NCBI GenBank assembly: GCA_035335645.1
Contig: DAOQMM010000007.1
Coordinates: forward strand, 1 to 64,000
DNA length: 64,000 nucleotides
Direction of reading: 5' to 3'
Source: Zoogloea sp035335645
GTDB taxonomy: Bacteria; Pseudomonadota; Gammaproteobacteria; Burkholderiales; Rhodocyclaceae
Each line of letters starts with the position of its first letter. The first letter of the stretch is position 1. Positions 8,635-16,917 of the stretch are shown here, piece by piece. The translations under genes and the position numbers were made by a program. A model generated the notes under the pieces. It was given only the letters and a program-made list of their open reading frames with translations. It had not been told where the DNA came from and ran no database searches.

Positions 8635-9075
8635 TCAGGCGCCAGCCCTGCCGAACACCTGAAGCCCCAGCAGTACCCACATCAGCACCAGCACCCCATT
8701 GCTGACCGCAAAGACCGCGAAGCGGTGCATCACGTGGTTGTAGGTCACGTGAACCAAACTGTGCGCCATCCGCAGGGCCACATAGAGCCAGGCCAGCCCG
8801 ACCATCGCCGGCGTCCCGCGGCCGATCATCATGGCCATCAGGCAGGCCACGTAGAACAGCACCGGCAACTCCAGCAGATTCATGTAGTTGCGATTGGCCA
8901 GACGCGCAGGAAGGGGCTCGCTGGCGTCCTCGCCGAGCGCAAAGGCGCGCACATGCACGTCGCCACGGAAGCCCGCACTCAGACGCCGGAAAGCGATCAA
9001 CAGCAGCACGCAGCCCGTCCACCCCGCCAGTGCAAAGACCGGCCCGAGCAGCCCCCCACCCAGATTCGTCCCCAT
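8635..9075 (-). CDS. MAPEG-family integral membrane protein
   Basis: 146 residues with four predicted membrane helices. 'LANRNYMNLLELPVLFYVAC' matches the MAPEG element 'r..raq.Nl.E..p.f', and 'ALRMAHSLVHVTYNHVMHRF' matches the helix-3 'aR..h.i.y' region. MAPEG proteins include microsomal glutathione transferases and leukotriene-metabolising enzymes; bacterial members are mostly unassigned, with possible glutathione-dependent detoxification. It is monocistronic and divergent from mosBA. Confidence 0.8.
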   Translation of the reverse strand: MGTNLGGGLLGPVFALAGWTGCVLLLIAFRRLSAGFRGDVHVRAFALGEDASEPLPARLANRNYMNLLELPVLFYVACLMAMMIGRGTPAMVGLAWLYVALRMAHSLVHVTYNHVMHRFAVFAVSNGVLVLMWVLLGLQVFGRAGA

Positions 9076-9417
9076 CGCTCCCCCGTCTCATACATCGACC
9101 CGAGCGCATCCCGGCGCCGGGCTGAACGACCGCCACGGCACACGGCGGTGCACACGATGCCCCGCGTGTCCGACGACGGCCCGCGTCGATGCAGGCGCGG
9201 TCAGACCCGCGTGTCACCAGGACGCGCTGCACGCTGCCGCCCGATCACGCTATTCACGCATACGGTTGCCTCTATACAACGCTCCATCCTACCGTCCACC
9301 CGGTGACCTGCCCATCTTGGGCGGGCGCATCCGTCCTGGAACGGGGCCTGGCGGTCCGCCCCCCACCGCCGATCGCACCCCGCCACGCCGGCGCTTCACA
9401 ACAACGAAAGGATCCCC
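9076..9417. other. Divergent intergenic region upstream of mosB
   Basis: 342 bases between the MAPEG and mosB starts. The only AT-richer core is 9248-9281, with TATACA at 9273-9278 as a possible -10 for mosB, but no well-spaced -35. I looked for a ModE-type palindrome and found none with correct spacing. AAAGGA five bases before the mosB ATG is a good ribosome-binding site. Confidence 0.4.
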
Positions 9418-10230
9418 ATGACCCCCACGACGACGGAGCTCGAACAGCTCCTCATGCAACGCTCGCTGACCGACGAGCAGCTTCAGGCGGCGGCAGAAGC
9501 AGCCGCCGATTTCCGGATCCTGCCGGCCGCAACGGTGATCAAGATCGGCGGCCAGAGCGTCATCGACCGCGGCCGCGCGGCCGTCTATCCGCTGGTGGAC
9601 GAGATCGTCGTCGCCCGCAAGACCCACAAGCTGCTCATCGGCACTGGCGCCGGCACACGTGCCCGCCACCTGTATTCCATCGCAGCCGGCCTCAACCTGC
9701 CCGCCGGCCTGCTCTCGCAGCTGGGCGCATCGGTGGCCGACCAGAACGCCGCGATGCTGGGCCAGCTCATGGCCCAGCACGGCATCTCCGCCGTCAGTGG
9801 CGCCGGACTCGCCGAGGTGCCCCTGTACATCTCCGAGGTCAACGCCGTGATCTTCAGCGGCATGCCGCCTTACACCCTGTGGATGCGTCCCGCCGCCGAG
9901 GGCGTCATCCCGCCCTACCGCACTGACGCCGGCTGTTTCCTGATGGCTGAACAGTTCGGCTGCAAGGCGATGATCTACGTGAAGGACGAGAACGGCCTCT
10001 ACACCGCCAACCCCAAGACCACGAAGAACCCCACCTTCATCCCCAGGATCTCCGTCGACGAGATGAAGGCCAAGGGCCTTCACGATTCGATCCTGGAATT
10101 CCCGGTGCTGGACCTGCTCAAGGCCGCCCGTCACGTCCGCGAGGTGCAGGTCATCAACGGCCTCGTCCCCGGCAATCTCACGCGCGCGCTGGCTGGCGAA
10201 CACGTGGGCACGATCATCACTGCACGCTGA
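9418..10230 (+). CDS. mosB: Molybdenum storage protein subunit beta
   Basis: 270 residues, collinear with Azotobacter vinelandii MosB as I remember it. Conserved stretches include 'ADFRILPAATVIKIGGQSV', 'LIGTGAGTRARHLYSIAAGL', 'FSGMPPYTLWMRPAAEG', 'IPPYRTDAGCFLMAEQFG' and 'VPGNLTRALAGEHVGTIIT'. The fold is that of amino acid/UMP kinases. MosA and MosB form an alpha3-beta3 cage that packs polyoxomolybdate clusters using ATP. The nucleotide-binding glycine loop 'KIGGQS' and 'GTGAGTRARH' are intact. mosA follows 10 bases downstream, so the two are one operon. No nif or mod genes are in the window. Confidence 0.95.
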   Translation: MTPTTTELEQLLMQRSLTDEQLQAAAEAAADFRILPAATVIKIGGQSVIDRGRAAVYPLVDEIVVARKTHKLLIGTGAGTRARHLYSIAAGLNLPAGLLSQLGASVADQNAAMLGQLMAQHGISAVSGAGLAEVPLYISEVNAVIFSGMPPYTLWMRPAAEGVIPPYRTDAGCFLMAEQFGCKAMIYVKDENGLYTANPKTTKNPTFIPRISVDEMKAKGLHDSILEFPVLDLLKAARHVREVQVINGLVPGNLTRALAGEHVGTIITAR

Positions 10231-10240
10231 GGAATCCGCC

Positions 10241-11074
10241 ATGGCCGAAACCCCCAACACCATCAAGCACGTGGCCTCTCCCCTCGCGCGCCAGACCCTC
10301 CTCGACAGCAGCCTGACCCGCCCCGTGGCCGGCGTGCGCCCCATCCGCCTGCTGCCCTGGCTGCAGGTCGTCAAGATCGGCGGCCGCGCCATCATGGACC
10401 GGGGCGCCGACGCCATCCTGCCCCTCGTCGCCGAGCTCCGCGCGCTGCTGCCCGAACATCGCATGCTGATCCTGACCGGCGCCGGCATCCGCGCCCGGCA
10501 TCTGTACGGCGTCGGCCTGGACCTGGGCCTGCCGGTGGGCTCCCTGGCGCCCCTCGCCGCCAGCGAGGCGGGCCAGAACGGCCACATCCTGGCCGCCATG
10601 CTGGCCCCGGACGGGGTCTCCTACGTGGAGCATCCCACCATCGCCAACCAGCTCTCCATCCACCTGGCCGCCGCCCGCGCCGTGGTGGGCAGCGCCTTCC
10701 CCCCGTATCACCACCATGAATTCCCCACCTCGCGCATCCCCCCGCACCGGGCGGATACCGGCGCCTTCCTGATCGCCGACGCCCTCGGCGCCGCCGGCCT
10801 GACCATCGTCGAGGACGTGGACGGTGTCCATGACGCCGACCCCAACGGCCCCGACGGCGCCACAGCCCGGCTGATCCGCGAAACAACGTCCGCCGAACTG
10901 GCCGACCGGGCCGGCCCGCTGCCCTTCGACCGGGCCCTGGTGGACGTGATGGCCACCGCCCGCCACATCGAAAAGGTGCAGGTGGTGAACGGTCTCAAGC
11001 CGGGCAGCCTCACCGCGGCCCTGCGGGGCGAACACGTGGGCACGCTCATCCATACTGGCGCCCGCCGGGCCTGA
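10241..11074 (+). CDS. mosA: Molybdenum storage protein subunit alpha
   Basis: 277 residues. It closely resembles A. vinelandii MosA: 'IKHVASPLARQTLLDSS', 'IRLLPWLQVVKIGGRAIMDR', 'LGLPVGSLAPLAASEAGQNG', 'AFPPYHHHEFPTSRIPPHRA' and 'LRGEHVGTLIHTGARRA'. The histidine-rich 'YHHHEF' segment corresponds to residues lining the molybdate cluster pockets of subunit alpha. It has the amino acid kinase fold, with an ATP site formed around 'LTGAGIRARH'. It assembles with MosB into a cytosolic molybdate-storing hexamer. AGGAATCC upstream provides the ribosome-binding site. A palindromic hairpin follows at 11085. Confidence 0.95.
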   Translation: MAETPNTIKHVASPLARQTLLDSSLTRPVAGVRPIRLLPWLQVVKIGGRAIMDRGADAILPLVAELRALLPEHRMLILTGAGIRARHLYGVGLDLGLPVGSLAPLAASEAGQNGHILAAMLAPDGVSYVEHPTIANQLSIHLAAARAVVGSAFPPYHHHEFPTSRIPPHRADTGAFLIADALGAAGLTIVEDVDGVHDADPNGPDGATARLIRETTSAELADRAGPLPFDRALVDVMATARHIEKVQVVNGLKPGSLTAALRGEHVGTLIHTGARRA

Positions 11075-11084
11075 CGCCCACACC

Positions 11085-11103
11085 CCGGGTCGTCTAGACC
11101 CGG
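11085..11103 (+). terminator. Hairpin downstream of mosA (no T-tract)
   Basis: CCGGGTC, loop GTCTA, GACCCGG forms a perfect 7-bp stem 10 bases after the mosA stop. It is followed by AAAATT, not T residues, so it may stabilise the transcript end more than terminate it. Confidence 0.4.
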
Positions 11104-11442
11104 AAAATTCCTCACTGACGCCATGGGCCGAACCACCCGGCCCGCTCGCAATGTTCTCGTGAGTGCGTCGCCCCACGGCCCCGTCTCCCACACACCCGTC
11201 CAGATCGAACTGCTGCGCCCAGAGGAGCACCCACGCAACACGCCGGAGCGCACCCCCGCCGTCGCGCCATCGCTCTCATTGAATGCCGAGCGCACGCCCA
11301 GGCGCCCGCGGCCGCCCGACGGACGCCGCGATGGGCCTTTAACCCGGATCGCGCCCACACAACGGGCATCCCCTCGCCGGACCGATGCCCGCAATCAATT
11401 AACATTTGCTAATATACCAATTCCTATCCGACGCACCATCGG
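11104..11442. other. Gene-free region with an extended -10 promoter near its end
   Basis: 339 bases. I find no protein-like frame. The only AT-rich stretch is 11395-11425. Inside it, TG-C-TAATAT (TG at 11407-11408, hexamer at 11410-11415) is an extended -10 element that would start transcription near 11422, upstream of the small membrane-anchored protein gene. No -35 is evident. Confidence 0.5.
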
Positions 11443-11460
11443 ATGCTCCGCATCCTCCTC

Positions 11461-11880
11461 ATGAAAAAACGCTACTGGGCCCTCCTTGCCCTGCTCGTCG
11501 TCATCGCCCTCGATGCCTGGCTGCGCATGCCCGACGCGCGCTCCCGCCAGCTCACTGCTGCACTCGAAGCGCAGGCCAGCCCGGAGATGAAGGCCTACCC
11601 CTATCACTTCCACGTGATGAAGTTCCAGGGCGACACGGCCTGGCTGAGTACGCCGCGCAACGTGGACGTCCCGGCCGCCAGGGCCATCGCGGCGATGTTT
11701 CCCGAGGTCGACACCCACAACCCGGACAACCCGGCCTTCATCGCCGCCCAGCAGCGCCTGGGCGAGGTGCAGGGTCAGGCGCGGGCGATCGTCCTGTCCC
11801 AGTCCGGCGTTGCCCAGGTCCGCTGGGAACTGGACCGGGACTGGCTGACCGCCCACGCCATCGACGTACCGACGCACTGA
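11461..11880 (+). CDS. Small membrane-anchored or secreted protein of unknown function
   Basis: 139 residues from the ATG at 11461; an ATG six codons upstream (11443) is also in frame. A lysine-initiated hydrophobic N-terminus ('MKKRYWALLALLVVIALDAW') is an uncleaved signal anchor or signal peptide. The rest is a soluble alpha/beta-looking domain of about 110 residues with no motif I recognise. An extended -10 promoter lies about 40 bases upstream. It stands alone, followed 150 bases later by the HDOD gene. No function can be assigned. Confidence 0.65.
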   Translation: MKKRYWALLALLVVIALDAWLRMPDARSRQLTAALEAQASPEMKAYPYHFHVMKFQGDTAWLSTPRNVDVPAARAIAAMFPEVDTHNPDNPAFIAAQQRLGEVQGQARAIVLSQSGVAQVRWELDRDWLTAHAIDVPTH

Positions 11881-12030
11881 GCCCCATCCCCGGGGCGGCC
11901 CCGCCACCATTCAGAACCGGTCAATCCGGTCGATAAAGGAGTCCTCCTCCGCCGGCCTGAAGGGCTGTCGCCCCACCTGCGACCTCCCGCCGCCGTCCGG
12001 ACGCTCCCGTATCGACCGAAGGATGGTTCC

Positions 12031-13350
12031 GTGGCATTTCTTTCCCGACTGATGGGCCTTTTTGGGGGGCGCAAGGCCGACCCGGCGCCTGCGCCCGCGG
12101 CCCCGCCACCCGCCCGCAACCCGCGTGCCGCACCGACACCGCCGGTGCCCGCCGAGCCGCGCATCTTCGTCGGCTGGACCGAGATGATCGACGCCAAGGC
12201 GCGCATCGGCGCCTACCTGCTCGCGCCCAACGGGCTGCAGGCCGGTGCGACGGTCTCCGGCCCGCAGTTGCTGGAGGCCCTGGAGCGGGAGCGCGTCGCG
12301 CGCTTTGCCGAGCGCCGGCCGGTGCTCATCCCGATCACGCCGACCCAGTGGGCGGCTGCGGACTTCCGGCGCATTGCCGCCCCCCTCACCGTCTTCCTGC
12401 TGCGCGAGTTGCCCACCCACGCGGCGGCGCGGCAGGCCCTGCTGGCGGAGCTGCGCAGCCATAACCTGCGCGTGGCCCTGGTGGCGGCGGACTGGACGTC
12501 CGACGATCCTGCCTGCGCACCGGACATGCTCCTGGTGGATTTACGCTCGGCCCCCCTGGCGCGCATCGAGGCCCAGGTGCAGCAGATCCGCCGCACCCAC
12601 CCCCGCATGGTGCTGGCGGCGGAGAACCTGGACTCCTGGTCCGAGCACCGCCTGTGCCAGTCCCTGGGTTTCGCCTACAGCCTGGGTGCCTTCACCACCA
12701 CTGCCGACGAGCCGGATGAGACGCGGCAGATCTCCGGCAGCCGCCTGGTGGTGCTGGAGCTCCTCAACCTGCTGCGCACCGAAGCCCCGCCGGCTCAGAT
12801 CGTCGCCACCGCCAAGCGCGATCCGGCCATCGTGCTGCGCCTCCTGGCCCTGGCCAATTCGCCCGCCTACGGGCTGGCCAAGCAGGTCAGCAACCTGGAA
12901 GAGATGATGATGGTGCTGGGTCGCGACGCCCTCTACCGCTGGCTGGCCGTCGCCCTGTTCCGCCTCGGCCACGACGACGGACGGGACCAGACCCTGCTCG
13001 TGGTGGCCCTGGGCCGGGCCGGCTTCCTGGAATCCCTGGTGCTGGAATCGGAGCGCGCCACCCGCGACGAGCTCTTCCTGGTGGGCCTGCTGTCGGTCAT
13101 CGACAGCCTGCTCGGTCAGCCCATGGACAAGGTGCTGGACCGCATGACCCTGCCCCCCGCCGTGACGGCCGCCCTGCTGCGCCGGGACGGGCCCTACGCG
13201 CCCTATCTGTTCCTCGTCACCGCCCTGGAACGTTGCCGCCTCGATCAGGCCGCGATGGTGGCCGAGGCCCTCAAGATCGACACCGCCCACCTCATCGACT
13301 GCTACAGTCAGGCCATGGAATGGGCCACCGACGAGCTGATGCGCGACTGA
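12031..13350 (+). CDS. Degenerate EAL plus HDOD domain protein (YuxH type)
   Basis: 439 residues from a GTG at 12031, chosen because AAGGA lies 8 bases upstream. Residues 15-45 are an Ala/Pro-rich linker. From about 46 to 225 the sequence follows the EAL fold of YuxH proteins ('RIFVGWTEMIDAKARIGAYL' replaces the usual 'vfvaRQPIfd...v.gyELL') but lacks the E-A-L motif and acidic metal ligands, so cyclic-di-GMP hydrolysis is not expected. From about 225 an HDOD domain is present ('EIVATAKRDPAIVLRLL...NSPAYG' pattern), a HD-like fold without catalytic HD residues. Such proteins act in signalling or motility regulation. It converges with the MFS gene 12 bases away. Confidence 0.75.
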   Translation: MAFLSRLMGLFGGRKADPAPAPAAPPPARNPRAAPTPPVPAEPRIFVGWTEMIDAKARIGAYLLAPNGLQAGATVSGPQLLEALERERVARFAERRPVLIPITPTQWAAADFRRIAAPLTVFLLRELPTHAAARQALLAELRSHNLRVALVAADWTSDDPACAPDMLLVDLRSAPLARIEAQVQQIRRTHPRMVLAAENLDSWSEHRLCQSLGFAYSLGAFTTTADEPDETRQISGSRLVVLELLNLLRTEAPPAQIVATAKRDPAIVLRLLALANSPAYGLAKQVSNLEEMMMVLGRDALYRWLAVALFRLGHDDGRDQTLLVVALGRAGFLESLVLESERATRDELFLVGLLSVIDSLLGQPMDKVLDRMTLPPAVTAALLRRDGPYAPYLFLVTALERCRLDQAAMVAEALKIDTAHLIDCYSQAMEWATDELMRD

Positions 13351-13362
13351 TGATCCCCCGCC

Positions 13363-14619
13363 TCAGGGGCGGGACGCAGCATGTTCCGCCACCTGATCCG
13401 CCAGGCGCCGGGCACGGCCGGCCAGATGCAGTACGAACAGCACCAGCACCACGCCCTCTCCCACCAGCGTCGGCCCGGCCCCGAGCGCCGCGGCGATCAC
13501 CCCCGCCAGCAAGCCGCCCAGGGCGTCGAAACCGAAGCGTGCCGACGTGAAGAAGGACACCACCCGGCCCCGCAGCCGGTCTGGCGCGATGCTCTGCAGC
13601 AGCATGTTGATGCCCACGTTGCACACCGAGATCCCGAATCCCAGGCCCACCATCGCCGCCAGCGCCACCCCGAAGCGCGTTGTCAGCCCGAAGACCAGCA
13701 GCGCCGCCGCGCTGATCGCGGTCCCTGCGCACACCGCCTTCACCAGCCCCGGCACCGAGCGCCGCGTGGCCAGAAAGACCGTCGATCCGAAGGCCCCACA
13801 CCCCGCCGCCCCCCACAGCCAGCCCAGGGTGCGGGCGTCGCCGCCGAACACGTCGCGGGCAAACACCGGCAGCAGCACCGCGTAGGACGAAGCCGTCAGG
13901 TTGAGGGCGACGAGGATCACGATCAGGCTGCGCACCAGCCAGGTCTCCCAGGCATAGCGCACCCCTTCCCGGAAAATGTGACCCATGGAGCCGGCCGCCC
14001 GCGGCGTGGCGCTGTCCTTCACCCGCCACACCGCCACGAAGAGGGCCACGAAGGAGCAGGCGTTGAGCGCGAAGCACGCCGCCTCCGAGGTCCACCCCAG
14101 CAGCAGACCGGCGATGGGCGGCCCGACGAAGCGGCCGGAGTTGAACAGCATCGCGTTGAGGGCCAGCGCATTGGGCAGATCCTCCCGCCGCGCCACAAAG
14201 GCCCCGATCAGGGACTGGCGCAGGGGCGTGTCGAAGCTGTTGAGCACCCCCACCCCGGCCGCCAGGATCACCAGCATCGTTGGCCCCACCGCCTCCGCCC
14301 AGGTCAGCCCGGCCAGGATCAGCGCCTGGGCCACCAGCAGCACCTGCACGCCCAGCAGCAGGCGGCGCTTGTCGTGGCGGTCGATCCACGCCCCCGCCAG
14401 CGGGCCGACCAGCAACTGGGGAATCAGCGCAGCAAAGGCCGTGACCCCCAGCAGCGCCGACGAGCCAGTGAGCCGATACACCAGCCAGGCCATCGCCACC
14501 TGCTGGATCCACGACCCCAGGATGGACACCGCCTGGCCGAAGAAATACAGGCGGAAATTGCGATGGGCCAGCGCCCGCAGGGGACCGGGCAGACGGGATG
14601 AGGGTTCGACGGATGACAT
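13363..14619 (-). CDS. MFS exporter (EntS/MFS_3-like)
   Basis: 418 residues from the ATG at 14619. 'LRALAHRNFRLYFFGQAVS' followed by 'GSWIQQVAMAWLVYRLTGSS' is the standard opening of MFS_3/EntS-type exporters. The loop 2-3 signature 'GAWIDRHDKRRLLLGVQVLL' is present, and 'GRFVGPPIAGLLLG' lies in helix 5. Twelve helices are expected. Substrates of this group include siderophores and drugs; none can be assigned here. No clear Shine-Dalgarno sequence precedes the ATG. A hairpin of CCCGCC/GGCGGG spans its 3' end and the convergent HDOD gene end. Confidence 0.8.
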   Translation of the reverse strand: MSSVEPSSRLPGPLRALAHRNFRLYFFGQAVSILGSWIQQVAMAWLVYRLTGSSALLGVTAFAALIPQLLVGPLAGAWIDRHDKRRLLLGVQVLLVAQALILAGLTWAEAVGPTMLVILAAGVGVLNSFDTPLRQSLIGAFVARREDLPNALALNAMLFNSGRFVGPPIAGLLLGWTSEAACFALNACSFVALFVAVWRVKDSATPRAAGSMGHIFREGVRYAWETWLVRSLIVILVALNLTASSYAVLLPVFARDVFGGDARTLGWLWGAAGCGAFGSTVFLATRRSVPGLVKAVCAGTAISAAALLVFGLTTRFGVALAAMVGLGFGISVCNVGINMLLQSIAPDRLRGRVVSFFTSARFGFDALGGLLAGVIAAALGAGPTLVGEGVVLVLFVLHLAGRARRLADQVAEHAASRP

Positions 14620-14874
14620 GGAGGACAACGCGAGGCACCGCACGTCGCCGGAACGGACGACGCACGAAAGTGCGCGATTGTGCCTGAGTCGCAGTCGGCC
14701 GGCACGACCACGGAGGACCTTGACGTCACGGTCCGCGAGGATCCGCCACATCCTCGCGGCCGTGTCGCCTGCGGGCAGCGACGGCTTCACGCGGGGGCCG
14801 TCGCCCCACCGCCCGAATCGCCCCTGCGGTCCTTTGCTCCGGCCGGACGAGATCCGCACATCGCCAATGGAGAG

Positions 14875-14905
14875 GACTGCATCCCGGCACGACCGGGACG
14901 CAGTC
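14875..14905 (-). terminator. Strong hairpin downstream of the SRPBCC gene
   Basis: GACTGCATCCCGG and CCGGGACGCAGTC form a 13-bp stem with one mismatch and a 5-base loop. It starts 7 bases after the minus-strand stop. No T-tract follows on the minus strand, so termination strength is uncertain. Confidence 0.5.
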
Positions 14906-14911
14906 TGCCCT

Positions 14912-15319
14912 TTACTGCCGACCTTCCAGCAGACGCTTGAAGTTGTCGAGGATGGCCTGCCAGCCGCTCCGCTGCTGCTCGGCAGGAAACTCGTTCTCCG
15001 CGTCGAAGGAGATCTTCACGCGGACCCCGGTGGCGTCCTCGGAGAACTCGACCCGCGCCCGGCGATCCCCAAAGGCGTATTCGAGCAGACGCTCGGGCAC
15101 GACCTGGGTATAGGTGCCGGCAAAATCGAATCCGAAGCTGCCGTCCTTCGCCTCCATGCGCGACGAGAAGGTGCCGCCCACCCGAAGATCCACGCTGGCG
15201 CGCGTGGTGTGCCAATCGTCGGAGGCGGCGTTCCACAGGACGATGTCCTCGGGCGTCGTATAGGCCCGCCACACCGCTGCGAGGGGCGCCCGGATCGTCG
15301 TCTCGACCGTGATTTTCAT
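14912..15319 (-). CDS. SRPBCC/AHSA1-family (START-like) protein
   Basis: 135 residues. The ATG at 15319 has AGGAGA five bases upstream. The AHSA1 pattern is clear: 'TVETTIRAPLAAVWRAYTTP', 'DIVLWNAASDDWHT', 'VDLRVGGTFSSRMEAKDGS' and the C-terminal helix 'GWQAILDNFKRLLEG'. Members fold into a helix-grip with a hydrophobic cavity and bind lipids, polyketides or Hsp90-like clients; the function here is unknown. It appears monocistronic, with a hairpin downstream. Confidence 0.85.
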   Translation of the reverse strand: MKITVETTIRAPLAAVWRAYTTPEDIVLWNAASDDWHTTRASVDLRVGGTFSSRMEAKDGSFGFDFAGTYTQVVPERLLEYAFGDRRARVEFSEDATGVRVKISFDAENEFPAEQQRSGWQAILDNFKRLLEGRQ

Positions 15320-15537
15320 AGTCTCTCCTGGTGGGTCATGGGTGCCATGGGATCGAATGCGCGGAGGCGCCCCCACCGGCATCCTGGGGAGATGTGAGCT
15401 TACGCGCGCCGGGCGGAAAAGCGGAAGTCCCGCGCCGCATGGACAGGAACGCCTCGACGATACGCCCCGTTCCGTGCCGGCGGCGGAGACCTCATCCGTA
15501 CGGCCGGCCCGCGGGCCCCGGAGCATCCGGTGGGCCG

Positions 15538-16257
15538 TCAGGACGGCGATGTCCGCACGCCCGGGATCCTCCCGCACAGATTTCCCCCACGGGCATCCAC
15601 GATCTCCAGCCGGTACCCGGCGGGCCGCACCGGCACCACCGGGGCCTGCGCACCGAAACACCACACGCCGGGCGGCTGCGGCCCCGCACGGCTTGCTTCG
15701 CCCAGGGCATTGATCACCTCGAAACACCCCTGCGGGTGCTCGCGCCCTGTCACACGGTCCGGCCCCTCTGCCGGCCGGCACCGGATCGACACCTGCAAGC
15801 GCCCGTCGGCCGTCCACACGCCCTCCAGTTCATCCGGGGAGACTGCCACGGGCGCCAGCGTGCCGCCCTGGCCAGGGACACCCACGCCGAAGGTAAGCAG
15901 CCGCAGGGCCGAACGGATCGCGTCGGGCGTCGCCCGGCGGGGCAGCGCCCCGGTCCACACGACCAGCGTCAGGTCCGCCGCAGCGGCGTCACCGTCTGGC
16001 GGCGCGCACATCCTTTCGATACCGGCCACCGGCCAGGCCTGTGCCATCTGCTCGGAAAACGGCCAGGCGTGGCGCGCCGCGCCGAATTCCAGGGCATGGC
16101 CGACCTCCGCCAGCTGCGGCGCGACCGTCGCCCAGTCGGCAAGGGCCGCGTCCAGACTGCGGGCGATACCCTCCACGGGCTGGCACAGGCTCAGATCGTG
16201 GCTCACCACGGCCAGCGCCGGTTCCCCACGCGGGCGGGGCAGTCGGGTCAGTTTCAT
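15538..16257 (-). CDS. Diverged FAA-hydrolase-like protein, probably catalytically impaired
   Basis: 239 residues from 'MKLTRLPRPRGEPALAVVSH' at 16257. The first 70 residues resemble the N-terminal domain of fumarylacetoacetate hydrolase-type proteins ('ALAVVSHDLSLCQPVEGIA', 'LDAALADWATVAPQLAEV'). 'TLAPVAVSPDELEGVW' and 'YRLEIVDARGGNLCGRI' resemble later pieces of the family ('PVAVTPDEL', 'FGD.VRIEM.DA.G.S.FG.I'). I cannot find the E-x-E metal motif or the full catalytic barrel, and the protein is about 90 residues shorter than usual. It is either a pseudoenzyme or a decaying gene. It is divergent from the flavodoxin-like gene. The family assignment is from remembered patterns, so moderate. 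Confidence 0.5.
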   Translation of the reverse strand: MKLTRLPRPRGEPALAVVSHDLSLCQPVEGIARSLDAALADWATVAPQLAEVGHALEFGAARHAWPFSEQMAQAWPVAGIERMCAPPDGDAAAADLTLVVWTGALPRRATPDAIRSALRLLTFGVGVPGQGGTLAPVAVSPDELEGVWTADGRLQVSIRCRPAEGPDRVTGREHPQGCFEVINALGEASRAGPQPPGVWCFGAQAPVVPVRPAGYRLEIVDARGGNLCGRIPGVRTSPS

Positions 16258-16416
16258 GGAGGCGCGTCGCTGGCGGGCCGTACCGGCCCATGGACGGCCC
16301 GATTGACGGGCGCCGTCCTGCCGCGGAGGATGATGCACCGGACGCGCAGCGGCCGGCGGCGGGCGATGCGTGCCGGCCGTTGCGGATCCACCCTCGAGCG
16401 AGGCTCACGCGCCCTC

Positions 16417-16917
16417 ATGTCCGACAAGACCCTGCTCATCGTCTATCACTCCATGACCGATGCCACCCGGCAGCTGGCCGTGGCGGTCGCCCATGGTGCC
16501 GCGTGCGAGCCGGCCAGCGTCGCCGTGCGCCTGCTGCGGGCGCCCGACGCCAGCCCGGACGACGTGCTGGCGGCCGACGGCTACGTGTTCGCCACCCCGG
16601 AAAACCTGGCCAGCATGGCCGGGATGATGAAGGACTTCTTCGACCGCTGCTATTACCCGGCGCTCGACCGCGTCAACGGCCGGCCTTACGCCAGCCTGGT
16701 GTGCGCCGGCAGCGACGGCAGCGGCGCCGTGCGCCAGATTGCGCGCATCGCCACCGGCTGGCGGCTGAAGGAGATCGCGCCGCCCCTGGTGGTGTGCACC
16801 CATGCCCAGACGCTGGAAGCCATCCTTGCGCCCAAGGTCGTGGGGGTGGACGCCCTTGCCCGCGGCGAGGAGCTGGGCGCGGCCTTCGCCACCGGGCTGG
16901 CGATCGGCGCCTTCTAG
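16417..16917 (+). CDS. Flavodoxin-like NAD(P)H-dependent reductase family protein
   Basis: 166 residues. 'KTLLIVYHSMTDATRQLAVA' is the flavodoxin phosphate-binding loop (here YHSMTDAT), followed by 'LLRAPDASPDDVLAADGYVF' and 'ATPENLASMAGMMKDFFDRC', which matches the 'sP.yfg...g.lK.fiDR' element. The fold binds FMN and typically accepts electrons from NAD(P)H. The stop codon shares the palindrome CTAG with the stop of the convergent HD-GYP gene, so the two genes overlap by 4 bases tail to tail. Confidence 0.8.
   Translation: MSDKTLLIVYHSMTDATRQLAVAVAHGAACEPASVAVRLLRAPDASPDDVLAADGYVFATPENLASMAGMMKDFFDRCYYPALDRVNGRPYASLVCAGSDGSGAVRQIARIATGWRLKEIAPPLVVCTHAQTLEAILAPKVVGVDALARGEELGAAFATGLAIGAF

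Noticed and set aside
9248..9281. Possible ModE site ahead of mosB
   Set aside because: CGCTATTCA and TATACAACG resemble half-sites, but the spacing is about 16 bp where about 7 bp is needed.
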